This document shows, in pieces, positions 39,746-53,741 of a DNA stretch of 64,000 nt. The notes below the pieces were generated by a model. That model saw only the letters and a program-made list of their open reading frames with translations, did no database searches and was not told where the DNA came from. Position 1 is the stretch's first letter. Each line of letters starts with the position of its first letter. This stretch comes from Bifidobacterium tsurumiense (GTDB taxonomy: Bacteria > Actinomycetota > Actinomycetes > Actinomycetales > Bifidobacteriaceae): contig NZ_JGZU01000004.1 of assembly GCF_000741765.1 (NCBI RefSeq), positions 62,001-126,000 of the forward strand. The letters run 5' to 3'. The position numbers were made by a program, and so were the translations under genes.

Positions 39746-40750
39746 TCACCCGATTAGCTGCACCGTCCCCCTTTGCATGTACACCGTATCCACACGCTGG
39801 GATTCCGGCTTTTCACCACGTAACATATCAAGAAATATTTGCGCACCCAGCCCACCAAGCTTCTGTACTTGTTGAGATATCACCGACACCTGGGGTTTGA
39901 TCAGGCGGAATAATTCAATATCGTCAAAAGACACAAACGACATACCTTGATTCAGAATGCCGTCAACACCATCCATAACCGAGATGGCCTGGACGGTATC
40001 GGGCGAATAGCCAAAGACCAAAGCAGTAACACCAACGGACAGCATCCTTTGAATCACCAGCTCACAGGATGATTGCCCGAATCCAGATGATTCGACAAAG
40101 ATATTCTCTTCGCCGAATAGCTGCGTCGCACACTGTCTGAACGCCAGCTCGCGTTCTTGCAATGTTGGTGAACCCAATACCGGCCCGGAAATATAACCGA
40201 CTTTGCGATGCCCAAGATCCTTCATGTCTCTCAAGGCGTCCCTCATTCCCGGAATCGGATCTGAAACCACCAAAGGCACCGTTTCAGCGTCAACTCCTTC
40301 AATGCTGCGGTCTACAAAAACCACAGGCAGTTGCCGTTTAAGGAGCCTCCGCAATGCATCTGACATCTGCCCTTGAGGAACGATGATCGCACCATCAATA
40401 TGTTGGGACAACATATCCATAATGAAAGCATCCTGTTGCCTGACGTTTTCAGAGGAGGTTCCAATATATGTGCAATATCCGGCCTGCGATAGCTCATCCT
40501 GCACCGCATACGCAAGATCGGCGAAATATCCGTTGCGGATATCGGGAACCAGTAGGCCCACTGTTTTCGTGGAAAGCGAGCGCATCGCCCTGGCCCTGGA
40601 ATCAGGGATGTAATGCAGTTCTTGCACCGCCTGTTCGACAAGCCGTTTGGTCTCGTTCGAAATTCGATCCTTGCCGTTGAGCGCACAAGAAACCGTAGAC
40701 ACGGAAATACCTGCACGCTTTGCAACGTCTTTTATGGTTACGTATGCCAT
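39746..40750 (-). CDS. rbsR: LacI-family regulator, probable ribose repressor
   Basis: The start is the ATG at 40750 (MAYVTIKDVAKRAGISVSTVSCALNGKD), with AAAGGAGGTGTC just upstream; the frame extends to 40789 without support. The 334-residue product has a LacI helix-turn-helix and a ribose-type effector domain (VGLLVPDIRNGYFADLAYAVQDELSQAGY, MSFVSFDDIELFRLIKPQVSVISQ). Two sites with the same dyad, before rbsA (39608-39627) and upstream of this gene (41001-41018), match a repressor that controls both its own gene and the rbsACBD operon. The order rbsR-rbsACBD, with one strand for all, is common in actinobacteria. Confidence 0.88.
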   Translation of the reverse strand: MAYVTIKDVAKRAGISVSTVSCALNGKDRISNETKRLVEQAVQELHYIPDSRARAMRSLSTKTVGLLVPDIRNGYFADLAYAVQDELSQAGYCTYIGTSSENVRQQDAFIMDMLSQHIDGAIIVPQGQMSDALRRLLKRQLPVVFVDRSIEGVDAETVPLVVSDPIPGMRDALRDMKDLGHRKVGYISGPVLGSPTLQERELAFRQCATQLFGEENIFVESSGFGQSSCELVIQRMLSVGVTALVFGYSPDTVQAISVMDGVDGILNQGMSFVSFDDIELFRLIKPQVSVISQQVQKLGGLGAQIFLDMLRGEKPESQRVDTVYMQRGTVQLIG

Positions 40751-41262
40751 GACACCTCCTTTCGTCAATGGAAATCCACGTGACAACACCTCAGGCTGCT
40801 TCCGTTACAAATTATCCCATCCAAGGTGATGAGTCGTTATCGTCTTCCCGAACATGCAATGCACGACAACCCTGCCGAGAAGTTTCGCTTTCGTAAGCTA
40901 CACCGCCTACTGCATGGACTCCAAGTGGATCATGGGACTTCTGAGCGAAAGAATCATGCGGGAACGTTTTCCGTATTCCCTAATCTCCTTTACTTCATTG
41001 TGCGGAAACGTTACCGCAACTATACCATGGAAATCAGAATTTGCAAATCTTTGCATCCTGATTGTGCATCACAGGGCCCGAGTTGCTCTACATAATCTGA
41101 CTGATCATTCGACAACATAATGCTGTGACGCACTACAACAAAAAGCCCGATGAACACCTCAAGTATGCGGCACCTCTATTCCAATGCAAACCAAGCTCTA
41201 TGCAACCGTTGTATCCTGGACCCAGCCTTTGCCTAAGAACATCACGGAGGTGCCAGCGCATA
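40751..41262. other. Control region between rbsR and the NUDIX gene
   Basis: Contains the second RbsR operator and a degenerate half-site. A + strand frame opens at 41125 but its first 46 codons look non-coding, so the NUDIX start is placed at 41263. Confidence 0.5.
41001..41018. promoter_or_regulatory. Second RbsR-type operator
   Basis: TGCGGAAACGTTACCGCA matches the rbsA-proximal operator in every dyad position. It is 251 bp upstream of rbsR. A one-sided match (TGCGGGAACGTT) lies at 40957-40968. Confidence 0.7.
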
Positions 41263-41697
41263 ATGCAAACGGATCTGGATATGAAAAATACAGCCGGTCA
41301 CGCTGCAATAATCAGAGTTGTCGGCGCAGCCATCGTCCAAAACGGCCGTGTGTTGTGCGCACAGCGAGGCCCTGACAAGTCACTCGCCGGCTTATGGGAA
41401 TTCCCCGGCGGCAAGATCGAAGCTCATGAAACCCCGAGACAGGCTTTACACCGTGAAATCGAAGAAGAACTGCGATGTGAAGTCGAAGTTGCAGAAGAGG
41501 TTTGCACGAGCACCTATCAATACGATTTCGGCACCGTGGAGCTCACAACATTCATCTGTCATCTCATCAACGGCACCCCGCATCTGACTGAACATCATGC
41601 AATCCGCTGGATGCCGCCAACCGAAATGCCCTCATTGAACTGGGCGCCGGCTGATGTCGAAGCGGCCGGCATCATATCCGCAAAAACACTTCCCTAA
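41263..41697 (+). CDS. NUDIX hydrolase, MutT-like
   Basis: The start is placed at 41263 (MQTDLDMKNTAGHAAIIRVVGAAI), with GGAGGT about twelve bases upstream; 41281 is possible. The 144-residue product carries the whole NUDIX box: GKIEAHETPRQALHREIEEEL fits GX5EX7REUXEEXGU up to the last residue, preceded by LWEFPG. It resembles enzymes that remove 8-oxo-dGTP from the nucleotide pool. The 70-bp gap to the helicase gene suggests possible co-transcription. Confidence 0.85.
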   Translation: MQTDLDMKNTAGHAAIIRVVGAAIVQNGRVLCAQRGPDKSLAGLWEFPGGKIEAHETPRQALHREIEEELRCEVEVAEEVCTSTYQYDFGTVELTTFICHLINGTPHLTEHHAIRWMPPTEMPSLNWAPADVEAAGIISAKTLP

Positions 41698-41767
41698 ATC
41701 TTCCGAACATTCCCATTGATCCAACTCTTCGATCTCAATCCCCCACAACAGCAGGCGCGACATCATC

Positions 41768-44700
41768 ATGGAAAATATCAGCACCACCGCAAATTCTGGG
41801 CACATTGATAACGGATCTTCTGACGGCCACTTCACAGATATCACCGAGGCCAGCCCTATAGTTGCTGCAAACGAGCAACTCCCTGACGGAAGCCTGTCTA
41901 TTTTGGAAGATATCACTTCCGGTCTCGTCCAACAACGAATCGACGCCTCAGGCACTTATGGACCACGACTCATTGCGAACCGTCCAGGCAGCACCATGGG
42001 CGAAGCAATCAGTGAGGAATTGGCAAACAGCAATCACTTTGATATTTCAGTTGCATTCGTGTCCTCTGAGGCTATAAAAACATTATTCGAAGATTTCAGA
42101 TCACAATCACTGCTGCACCCCTGCCAATCAGACAGTGCTTCTCCCGATGCAGACACCAAGCTCTCCATCCTCACATCTCACACAGGATCCCATCCGAGCC
42201 GGTTGATCACTTCCACTAAGAACTTCTTCAATACTCCAGCGACTTTCTGGGAGCTGCTTCGACTCAAGGACGTCGCACATGTCGATGTTCGCATTTGGGA
42301 GGAGTCAGCCCATGAAACCGTGTCGCAGTCGAAAGCCGCTCAAGGTCAGCCATTCCACCCCAAAGGGTACATATTCTCGCGCCATATGGAAAACGGCAGC
42401 CATTATTACAATCTGTATGTCGGCAGTTCCAATCTCACCGGATATGCATTGAATAGGCAACGTGAGTGGAATCTGCGCATTTCATCTCTGGAAAGCGGAG
42501 AACTCGTGAGCCAGTTCCGCGAGGAATTGGATTCACAAGTCGCCAATTCCAAGCCTCTTACAGAAGATTGGATCAGGCAATACGAAGAGGATTTCAAAAA
42601 GTATGCGCCACCTCGCAAAGCGATCCTGCGCGAGATCAAGTCTCAGGAAATCGTTCCCAATCAAATGCAGCAAGAAGCACTGATGAATCTGGCGTCATTG
42701 CGAAGCAAAGGCGAACATCGTGCCATCATCATTTCGGCAACCGGCACAGGAAAAACGTATCTCTCCGCATTTGACGTCCGACAATTCAAACCAAAGCGCA
42801 TGCTATACATCGCACAGCAACAGCAAATACTCACCAAAGCGATGGAATCATACCAGACCGTGCTTGGATGCGGCTCCGATCAATTGGGCCTCTTCTCTGG
42901 CACTTCCAAGCAATCGGATCGTCGCTATGTGTTTGCCACGATACAAACGCTGAGCCAACCCGAGGTGTTGAACTCATTCAAACCCGACGAATTCGATTAC
43001 ATTCTCGTCGATGAGGTGCATCATTCAGGTGCAGCAAGTTACCAGCGAGTCATCGATCATTTCAAGGATGCCAAGTTCATGCTTGGCATGACAGCAACGC
43101 CTGAACGCACTGATGGCATTAATATTTTCGGATTATTCGGGCATAACATCGCTTATGAAATCCGTTTGCAGAAAGCATTGGAAGCCGACATGCTCTGCCC
43201 ATTCCATTACTATGGTGTGACGGAATATCTAGGCTCATCCGATGCCGACTCGTCCGACCAGAGCCTGATCAATATCTCACAAGATATGTCAGCGCGTGAT
43301 TCCAGTCAGCTCAAATACGAGATTCAACAGCTCGCCACACGCGAGCGGGTGCGTTATATCATTGACAAACTCCAACAATACAGCCCATACCATCAGCAGA
43401 TCACCGGCCTGGTATTCTGCAGCACGCGCGAAGAAGCCCGTGAACTCTCGAGATTATTCAATGAACAGGTCAATCAACAAGCCGAAAATCGTAAGTACCG
43501 TACTGAGGCCGTGACCGGAGACACCCCGATCAAGGACCGTGCAGATGCGATTGACAGACTGGAACAAGGTGAGTTGGATTATATTTTCACCGTTGATCTG
43601 TTCAATGAAGGTATTGATATTCCTGCCGTAAATCAAATCATAATGCTGCGGAGTACTCAGTCAAGCATCATATTCACCCAGCAGTTGGGTCGAGGACTGC
43701 GCAAATTCCCACATAAGGAAAGCGTTATAGTCATTGATTTTATCGGCAATTATTCCAGCAATTACCTAATTCCAATAGCGTTATACGGCAATACAGGAGA
43801 CAGAGACATAGCGCGCAAAAATCTGCAAAGGCGATCAATCGGTCTCTCTTCAATAAGTTTCGACGAGATTGCCAAAGACCGTGTGTTGAAATCTCTTGAC
43901 CAGGCAGATTGGTCGGAAATGAAGAAACTCAGTGAGCAATATCGACAACTGCGGTTCCAATTGGGGCGCATCCCCATGCTTACTGATGTATATGCACATG
44001 ATCCCTCGCTGCCGGTTACATTTGCATCCAAGAAAGGCGAATATCTGAGTTTCGTGAGTTCTCGCGAGCGCAGTTTGGGTTCTGGCAAATCGAGCGAGGA
44101 TGAGAATTTCTTCGACCAATTAGAACCAGTAACTGGAACAGAGACCGGAATTCTGAAAATGGCTACTGAGTTACTACTTCCGGGGCTTAGACCACATGAA
44201 CTGGTTGCTTTGGATATGCTGTGCAACTTCGCTGAGGAGAATATTGCAGATACTTCGGCAACTTCGTGGACACCGTCTACTCCCGTCTTTGTGGAGACGC
44301 TGAAGCAAGAGATATCCTTACGTTTCCCGGATGCATTCCTTGCTCAAAATCAAATCGAGTCTGCCCTACATGTTCTCGACTTTTCATATTTCATGGCAGC
44401 CGATCATACAAGGTTTGGCGCGACTCCGCTCATCGAAGTCATAAATGAATCAGGCGAGCGCCGCATTCGCCTCAGCAAAGACTTTGCAAGTATCCTTATG
44501 AATAACCGGACATTCCGTATCTTCTTTGCAGATACCCTCCGATGCGGTCTTCGCTATTGCCGTGATTTGTTTAAGAGATCGCAGGAGCAGCAAAGAAAGC
44601 TCGACCGCGGATTCTTATATGAACAGAAATACAGTTTGTTTGATGTTGAGCGTCTGCTTGGTTGGCAAAGGGAAGTCAACGGCAGCAGCGTAGGCGGATA

Positions 44701-45097
44701 TTTCTGCCATCGCGAGACCGGCACAATGCCGATTTTTGTCAAATATGCGACGAGCCAATACGAAGATCGATTCCTCGGCCCGCAAGATATGTTCTATTTC
44801 AGTAAAAATGGCCGTACACCGGATTCACCTGAGTTCATATGGATGAAAAATGGCCTAGGCTCAGAAGACTGGGCGGACAATCACTTCATTCCGCTCTTCG
44901 TCATGCGCAAAGAAGAGTCTAAAGAAGCACGATATTACTACGTGGGCCACGTGGCTTCCTTCAATGATCTGACACTCACCACCAAAATGGATGCAGATGG
45001 CACGCGAACAGTCAATGTAACCACCACAACTCTGCGGCTCGCAAAACCGCTGGACACCGAATTATATCGGCATCTGACAGGTCTGAGCACGAGTTGA
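41768..45097 (+). CDS. PLD-nuclease / SF2 helicase / DUF3427 protein
   Basis: The 1,109-residue product has three parts. A phospholipase D-like domain (about 75-290) has HPKGYIF (His197, Lys199) and VGSSNLTGYAL. An SF2 helicase core follows, with ATGTGKT (324-330), DEVHHSG (415-421), LGMTATPERTDG and QQLGRGLRK (motif VI). The C-terminal 500 residues are DUF3427-like (DRGFLYEQKYSLFDVERLLGWQREVNGSSVGGYF, FLGPQDMFYFSKNG). Such proteins are widespread in Gram-positive bacteria; the nuclease-helicase layout suggests DNA repair or restriction of foreign DNA, but the exact job is not known. No ribosome site is obvious at the ATG. Confidence 0.88.
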   Translation: MENISTTANSGHIDNGSSDGHFTDITEASPIVAANEQLPDGSLSILEDITSGLVQQRIDASGTYGPRLIANRPGSTMGEAISEELANSNHFDISVAFVSSEAIKTLFEDFRSQSLLHPCQSDSASPDADTKLSILTSHTGSHPSRLITSTKNFFNTPATFWELLRLKDVAHVDVRIWEESAHETVSQSKAAQGQPFHPKGYIFSRHMENGSHYYNLYVGSSNLTGYALNRQREWNLRISSLESGELVSQFREELDSQVANSKPLTEDWIRQYEEDFKKYAPPRKAILREIKSQEIVPNQMQQEALMNLASLRSKGEHRAIIISATGTGKTYLSAFDVRQFKPKRMLYIAQQQQILTKAMESYQTVLGCGSDQLGLFSGTSKQSDRRYVFATIQTLSQPEVLNSFKPDEFDYILVDEVHHSGAASYQRVIDHFKDAKFMLGMTATPERTDGINIFGLFGHNIAYEIRLQKALEADMLCPFHYYGVTEYLGSSDADSSDQSLINISQDMSARDSSQLKYEIQQLATRERVRYIIDKLQQYSPYHQQITGLVFCSTREEARELSRLFNEQVNQQAENRKYRTEAVTGDTPIKDRADAIDRLEQGELDYIFTVDLFNEGIDIPAVNQIIMLRSTQSSIIFTQQLGRGLRKFPHKESVIVIDFIGNYSSNYLIPIALYGNTGDRDIARKNLQRRSIGLSSISFDEIAKDRVLKSLDQADWSEMKKLSEQYRQLRFQLGRIPMLTDVYAHDPSLPVTFASKKGEYLSFVSSRERSLGSGKSSEDENFFDQLEPVTGTETGILKMATELLLPGLRPHELVALDMLCNFAEENIADTSATSWTPSTPVFVETLKQEISLRFPDAFLAQNQIESALHVLDFSYFMAADHTRFGATPLIEVINESGERRIRLSKDFASILMNNRTFRIFFADTLRCGLRYCRDLFKRSQEQQRKLDRGFLYEQKYSLFDVERLLGWQREVNGSSVGGYFCHRETGTMPIFVKYATSQYEDRFLGPQDMFYFSKNGRTPDSPEFIWMKNGLGSEDWADNHFIPLFVMRKEESKEARYYYVGHVASFNDLTLTTKMDADGTRTVNVTTTTLRLAKPLDTELYRHLTGLSTS

Positions 45098-45593
45098 TTA
45101 CGCAGCACAAAGCCGCAATTCGGCTAATAAACGATAGTGTTGCAGACTGCTCGTATGCGAGGTGTAAGTAATTTGCTACCGGTCAAGTTGGTTTCACCAT
45201 GACCGTGATCTGCAACAGATTGGCATAACACCATTTTCTGGGCATCACTCAACAGCTCATGACCTGGCTTGCGACTATGTACCATGCGCCGCATGCTCAA
45301 CTATCCGCTCCACGTCTTAGCTAATCATCTAATCATCGCAAGATTCCGGCATTACGTTATGGTGACATCAGGAAAAAGAATGATGCGATCGGCTACATTG
45401 AATGAATTTGTATGCCGGCTGATCGCTGCCAACCAGAGCGGAGAGAATGTGACTCGTCCTGAACAGGTAATTGATGAGAGCGTTGCTGCACAGTCCGTGT
45501 CCAGTGTCAGCTCACAAGAAAGCACACCCAACATAACCAAAACACCTACAGAATCAAACCACCGGCACACCGCACCTGTCACCACGCAGTCGA
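45098..45593. other. Region before brnQ with a possible lost 5' part
   Basis: Left part shows no gene. From 45380 a + strand frame with AGGA seven bases before its ATG runs into brnQ in another frame; see the separate entry. Confidence 0.5.
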
Positions 45594-45595
45594 GT
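45380..45595 (+). other. Possible frameshifted 5' part of brnQ
   Basis: This open frame begins MMRSATLNEFVCRLIAANQS and runs through a polar S/T-rich stretch to APVTTQS, where the first BrnQ helix (VLIVFTFFSMFFGAGN) continues in the next frame. Removing one base near 45593, or adding two, would join them. It could be a true N-terminal part or a chance frame. Confidence 0.4.
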
Positions 45596-46937
45596 GCTCA
45601 TAGTGTTCACGTTCTTCTCGATGTTCTTCGGAGCGGGCAATCTCATTTTCCCGCCTTTCGTTGGTGCGCAGGCTGGCGCATCCACGCCGTTGGCGACAGT
45701 AGGTTTCATTGTCTCAGCGGTTGGTTTGCCCATACTCGGCGTAATCGCAGTTTCTATGGCCGGAGGGTTTGAACAACTCGCCAAACGAGTATCGAAGCGC
45801 TTCTCAATAGTGCTCGGAACCATTATCATTCTTACGATCGGGCCCTTTTTCGCCATACCACGCACTGCAACCACATCATTTGAAACTGCGATCATTCCTT
45901 TTGCTGGCGATACCCCTCGCTGGGTATTGCAATTGGCCTATTCGCTCGTCTTCTTTACCTTCTCATTCTTGGTTGCTCAACATCCTGAAGGCCTGTCCAA
46001 AACCATAGGCAGGTTCATGGGCCCAATTCTTATCGTGTTAATCGCTGTGCTATTCGTCTCAGCAGTTGTCATGAAGCACCCTGCACTTCCAGCACCTTCC
46101 GGAAACTACGCACATGGACTCATATCCCGTGGGTTCCTCGATGGATACCAGACCATGGATCTATTGGCGGCATTGTATTTCGGCATCGTAATATCGGCTA
46201 ATTTGCGAATCATGGGGGTCACAGACGAGTCCAGAAACCGCCAGGAAACCGCGAAGGCCGGCTTGGGAGCTGGCATCCTTTTGGTGGTCATATATGCCAG
46301 CCTCGCCTTTGTTGGAGCCGTTTCCAGTTCACTTGCTCCCATAGACGCTGGCCGCGATACCGGTGCCGCGGTGCTCACCAACCTGACGACGAGTGCATTT
46401 GGGCCCTTAGGAACGCTGTTTCTAGGCCTGATATTTGTTATTGCATGCTTCAATGTATGCACAGGTTTGATATCAACCTGTGGCTCCTACTTCCAAAACC
46501 AATTCCCTGTTGTTGCCGGCCACAGAATCACATATCGGGCTTGGAGCATCATATTTACCGTATTCAGTTTCGTGGTATCCAATGCAGGTTTGGCTGTGAT
46601 CATTAAGGTCTCGATTCCCGTGTTGTCGGCGCTGTATCCCATTTCCATTGTGTTGGTTGCCCTGTCACTTTTACACCGCGTATTCTCATCGAAGTTCCCC
46701 CGAATGTATTTCTGGACGGTATTATGCGTTGGTGTGGTGAGCATATGCGAATGCGTTAACAGCCTGGTCATGACCTTTGGCGGTATGCTGCCTTGGTTGA
46801 ATGCAGCGTTGAAAACTTTGCCCTTTGCTTCTGCACAACTAAGCTGGCTCTTGCCAGCCGCTTTGGGGCTCATCATTGGCATTGCCGATAGTCTGATTCG
46901 CAGGCAGTCTCATACCGATACGGTTGCCGAGGTATAA
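45594..46937 (+). CDS. brnQ: Branched-chain amino acid:cation symporter (BrnQ)
   Basis: The 447-residue frame matches BrnQ: FSMFFGAGNLIFPPFVGAQAG in helix 1, PFFAIPRTATTSFE, and LAALYFGIVISANLRIMG, with about twelve helices. It should import leucine, isoleucine and valine with Na+ or H+. The start at 45594 (GTG) is doubtful: it lacks a ribosome site and would cut away the first ten or so residues usual before helix 1. A well-started frame upstream reads up to this point in another phase, so a frameshift is likely. The gene is isolated, 496 bp after the helicase. Confidence 0.85.
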   Translation: MLIVFTFFSMFFGAGNLIFPPFVGAQAGASTPLATVGFIVSAVGLPILGVIAVSMAGGFEQLAKRVSKRFSIVLGTIIILTIGPFFAIPRTATTSFETAIIPFAGDTPRWVLQLAYSLVFFTFSFLVAQHPEGLSKTIGRFMGPILIVLIAVLFVSAVVMKHPALPAPSGNYAHGLISRGFLDGYQTMDLLAALYFGIVISANLRIMGVTDESRNRQETAKAGLGAGILLVVIYASLAFVGAVSSSLAPIDAGRDTGAAVLTNLTTSAFGPLGTLFLGLIFVIACFNVCTGLISTCGSYFQNQFPVVAGHRITYRAWSIIFTVFSFVVSNAGLAVIIKVSIPVLSALYPISIVLVALSLLHRVFSSKFPRMYFWTVLCVGVVSICECVNSLVMTFGGMLPWLNAALKTLPFASAQLSWLLPAALGLIIGIADSLIRRQSHTDTVAEV

Positions 46938-47726
46938 CCCTTAGGAAACTGGGCACCGCGACTACAAGCAATATGTCCGCTGAAATGATTCAGGTCTTCT
47001 TGATACTTCGCCAAGACGCATCAAGGAGACCATTTTTATAGTTGCTTTCTTTAAACGAATTTATTCAGAGTCGCCTTCGGTATCTCTGGATTCTTTTGGC
47101 ATCCTGATTTGCTTACAGGGTTTCATGCATATTTGAGGAAGAACACCGGGCGTCTGTGCCTGTTATGGGGAAAACAGCGTCATATGACATTATGACACTG
47201 TGCGTATCCCAAGAAGTTCTCCCCTGTCGTATGCAATACGGACTTCCCTGTATCCAGCAACAAGTTCCGATCATTCGTTAACTACAGGCATCTGTGCGCC
47301 ATCCATTGTATTGTGCTCTCTTCAAAAGCAAATGCAGGATGTCCGGCTGTTTTTCGAATTGGAAGAACTGGTCTTCGGATCACGCTGACGTGGGGAGCAG
47401 TCTTGTATTCATGAGATGGTCATCAATAGAGTGCGAAAATTCTACGCGCATGTGAGGTAGAGTGTTTCGTTTGCATGTTCTTGCTATCTTTTGATGGGAA
47501 TCGGTTTCGACTGGAACCGGTATTCGTGAACGATACTTTGGCATGCTCGCCTTCGGTTGCATACTCTTGCCATCGTTCCCTTTGGTCCGTGGGTTTGTTC
47601 TGGTTGGCCGTTTTCTGGTTGGTGGTGGTTTTGGGTTGGGTTTCGTGGGTTTTCGGTGGGGTTGCTTCCATGCTCATTCGGGTATGGCGTGGCCCGTCCG
47701 GTACCGCAACGGCGTCCGGGCACGCG
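46938..47726. other. Long intergenic stretch with a G+T-rich strand
   Basis: No supported gene. Bases about 47,570-47,680 are strongly G+T-rich on the + strand. Several overlapping frames there (for example 47475-47780) are by-products of that bias. Confidence 0.5.
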
Positions 47727-47769
47727 AAAAGGGACCTCCGGTGGCTGTTGTGCCGTCGGGGGTCCCTTT
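47727..47769 (-). terminator. rRNA operon terminator
   Basis: AAAGGGACC (47728-47736) pairs with GGTCCCTTT (47761-47769). On the minus strand the hairpin begins 11 bp after 5S and ends in TTTTC. Confidence 0.85.
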
Positions 47770-47780
47770 GTGAAGTGTGA

Positions 47781-47897
47781 TGCGGCGGTGTGCTACTCTC
47801 CCACACGCTCTCGCGTGCAGTACCATCGCCGTGCCAGGCCTTAGCTTCCGGGTTCGGAATGGTTCCGGGCGTCTTTCCTGGGCCATGGCCGCCGCAA
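47781..47897 (-). rRNA. rrf: 5S ribosomal RNA
   Basis: The minus strand has the GCGGCGGCCATGGC 5' end and the 3' end CACACCGCCGC that pairs with it, enclosing the conserved CCCGGAACCATTCCGAACCC loop and a total length of about 117 nt. Ends are estimated to within a few bases. Confidence 0.93.
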
Positions 47898-48073
47898 ATC
47901 TTATGTTATCCCGGCCGGGAGGATCGAACCCTTCCCAGCGGGGGTGCCGGTTGTTTGGGAACCGGACGGTGGACGCGAATCAAGCCGTGACATGTGTTCG
48001 TTAGTGGATCGTCGTGCTCCGTGTCGTACGGGCCGTATGATCCGAATGTGAAAAGCAATGCGCAGTAAAAAGA

Positions 48074-53146
<5,073 letters not shown>

Positions 53147-53741
53147 AACCTCAAGTGGAAAGCCATATCATCGGCTCTCAAAATAAGAAAAAAACGAGCC
53201 ACCCCTTATAAGGAAAGGGATGACGCACAAAAACCCCGACACCCCATGAACCCCCCTCGGGGACCACGCGGGCGCAAACCCACGCGGCGGGCATCGGACT
53301 GGCAATCAAAAACATTGACCGGACGGACAACGCACCAAAATGCGAAGCCATCCGCGTAAAAGTAGTACAACACGCTCTTGAGTTCTCAAACCACCACCAC
53401 ACACAAGAGCGAAACAACCGGACCCCGTCCGGCCACCCGCTCAGCGGCAGCAAGAGAACAACCTACACCACCACCCCCACCCAACACAACCCACCGGCGT
53501 GTCGCACACACGGGAACACCACCAAAAGCCCAGAAAACAAAGGCAACAACGCGGCAAACGCAGATTAATGCAACTCAAACAGCAAAATAGTCATCTGCGC
53601 GCCAGAGAAAGCAATTGCTTAATGTCTCGACCGAATATTAGTGAAATATTTTGTATACGCGGATGAGATTTAACAGTCAGCACTTCGCTTATCGGAACAT
53701 CAGCGCACTTCCGATACAACAAAGCAAGAATCAGAGAATTC
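53147..53741 (-). other. rRNA leader region
   Basis: This gap of 595 bp holds the rRNA promoter and leader on the minus strand; I could not pick a convincing -35/-10 pair. The leader strand is G+T-rich from about 53,390 to 53,560. No gene. Confidence 0.55.
53381..53390 (-). promoter_or_regulatory. boxA-like motif in the rRNA leader
   Basis: TTTGAGAACT on the minus strand, 235 bp before 16S, identical to the spacer copy. It is expected to load the Nus antitermination factors. Confidence 0.6.

Noticed and set aside
47475..47780. 101-codon frame downstream of 5S
   Set aside because: G+T-rich stretch read as Trp/Val/Gly; no ribosome site, overlapping equally long frames in the other phases.
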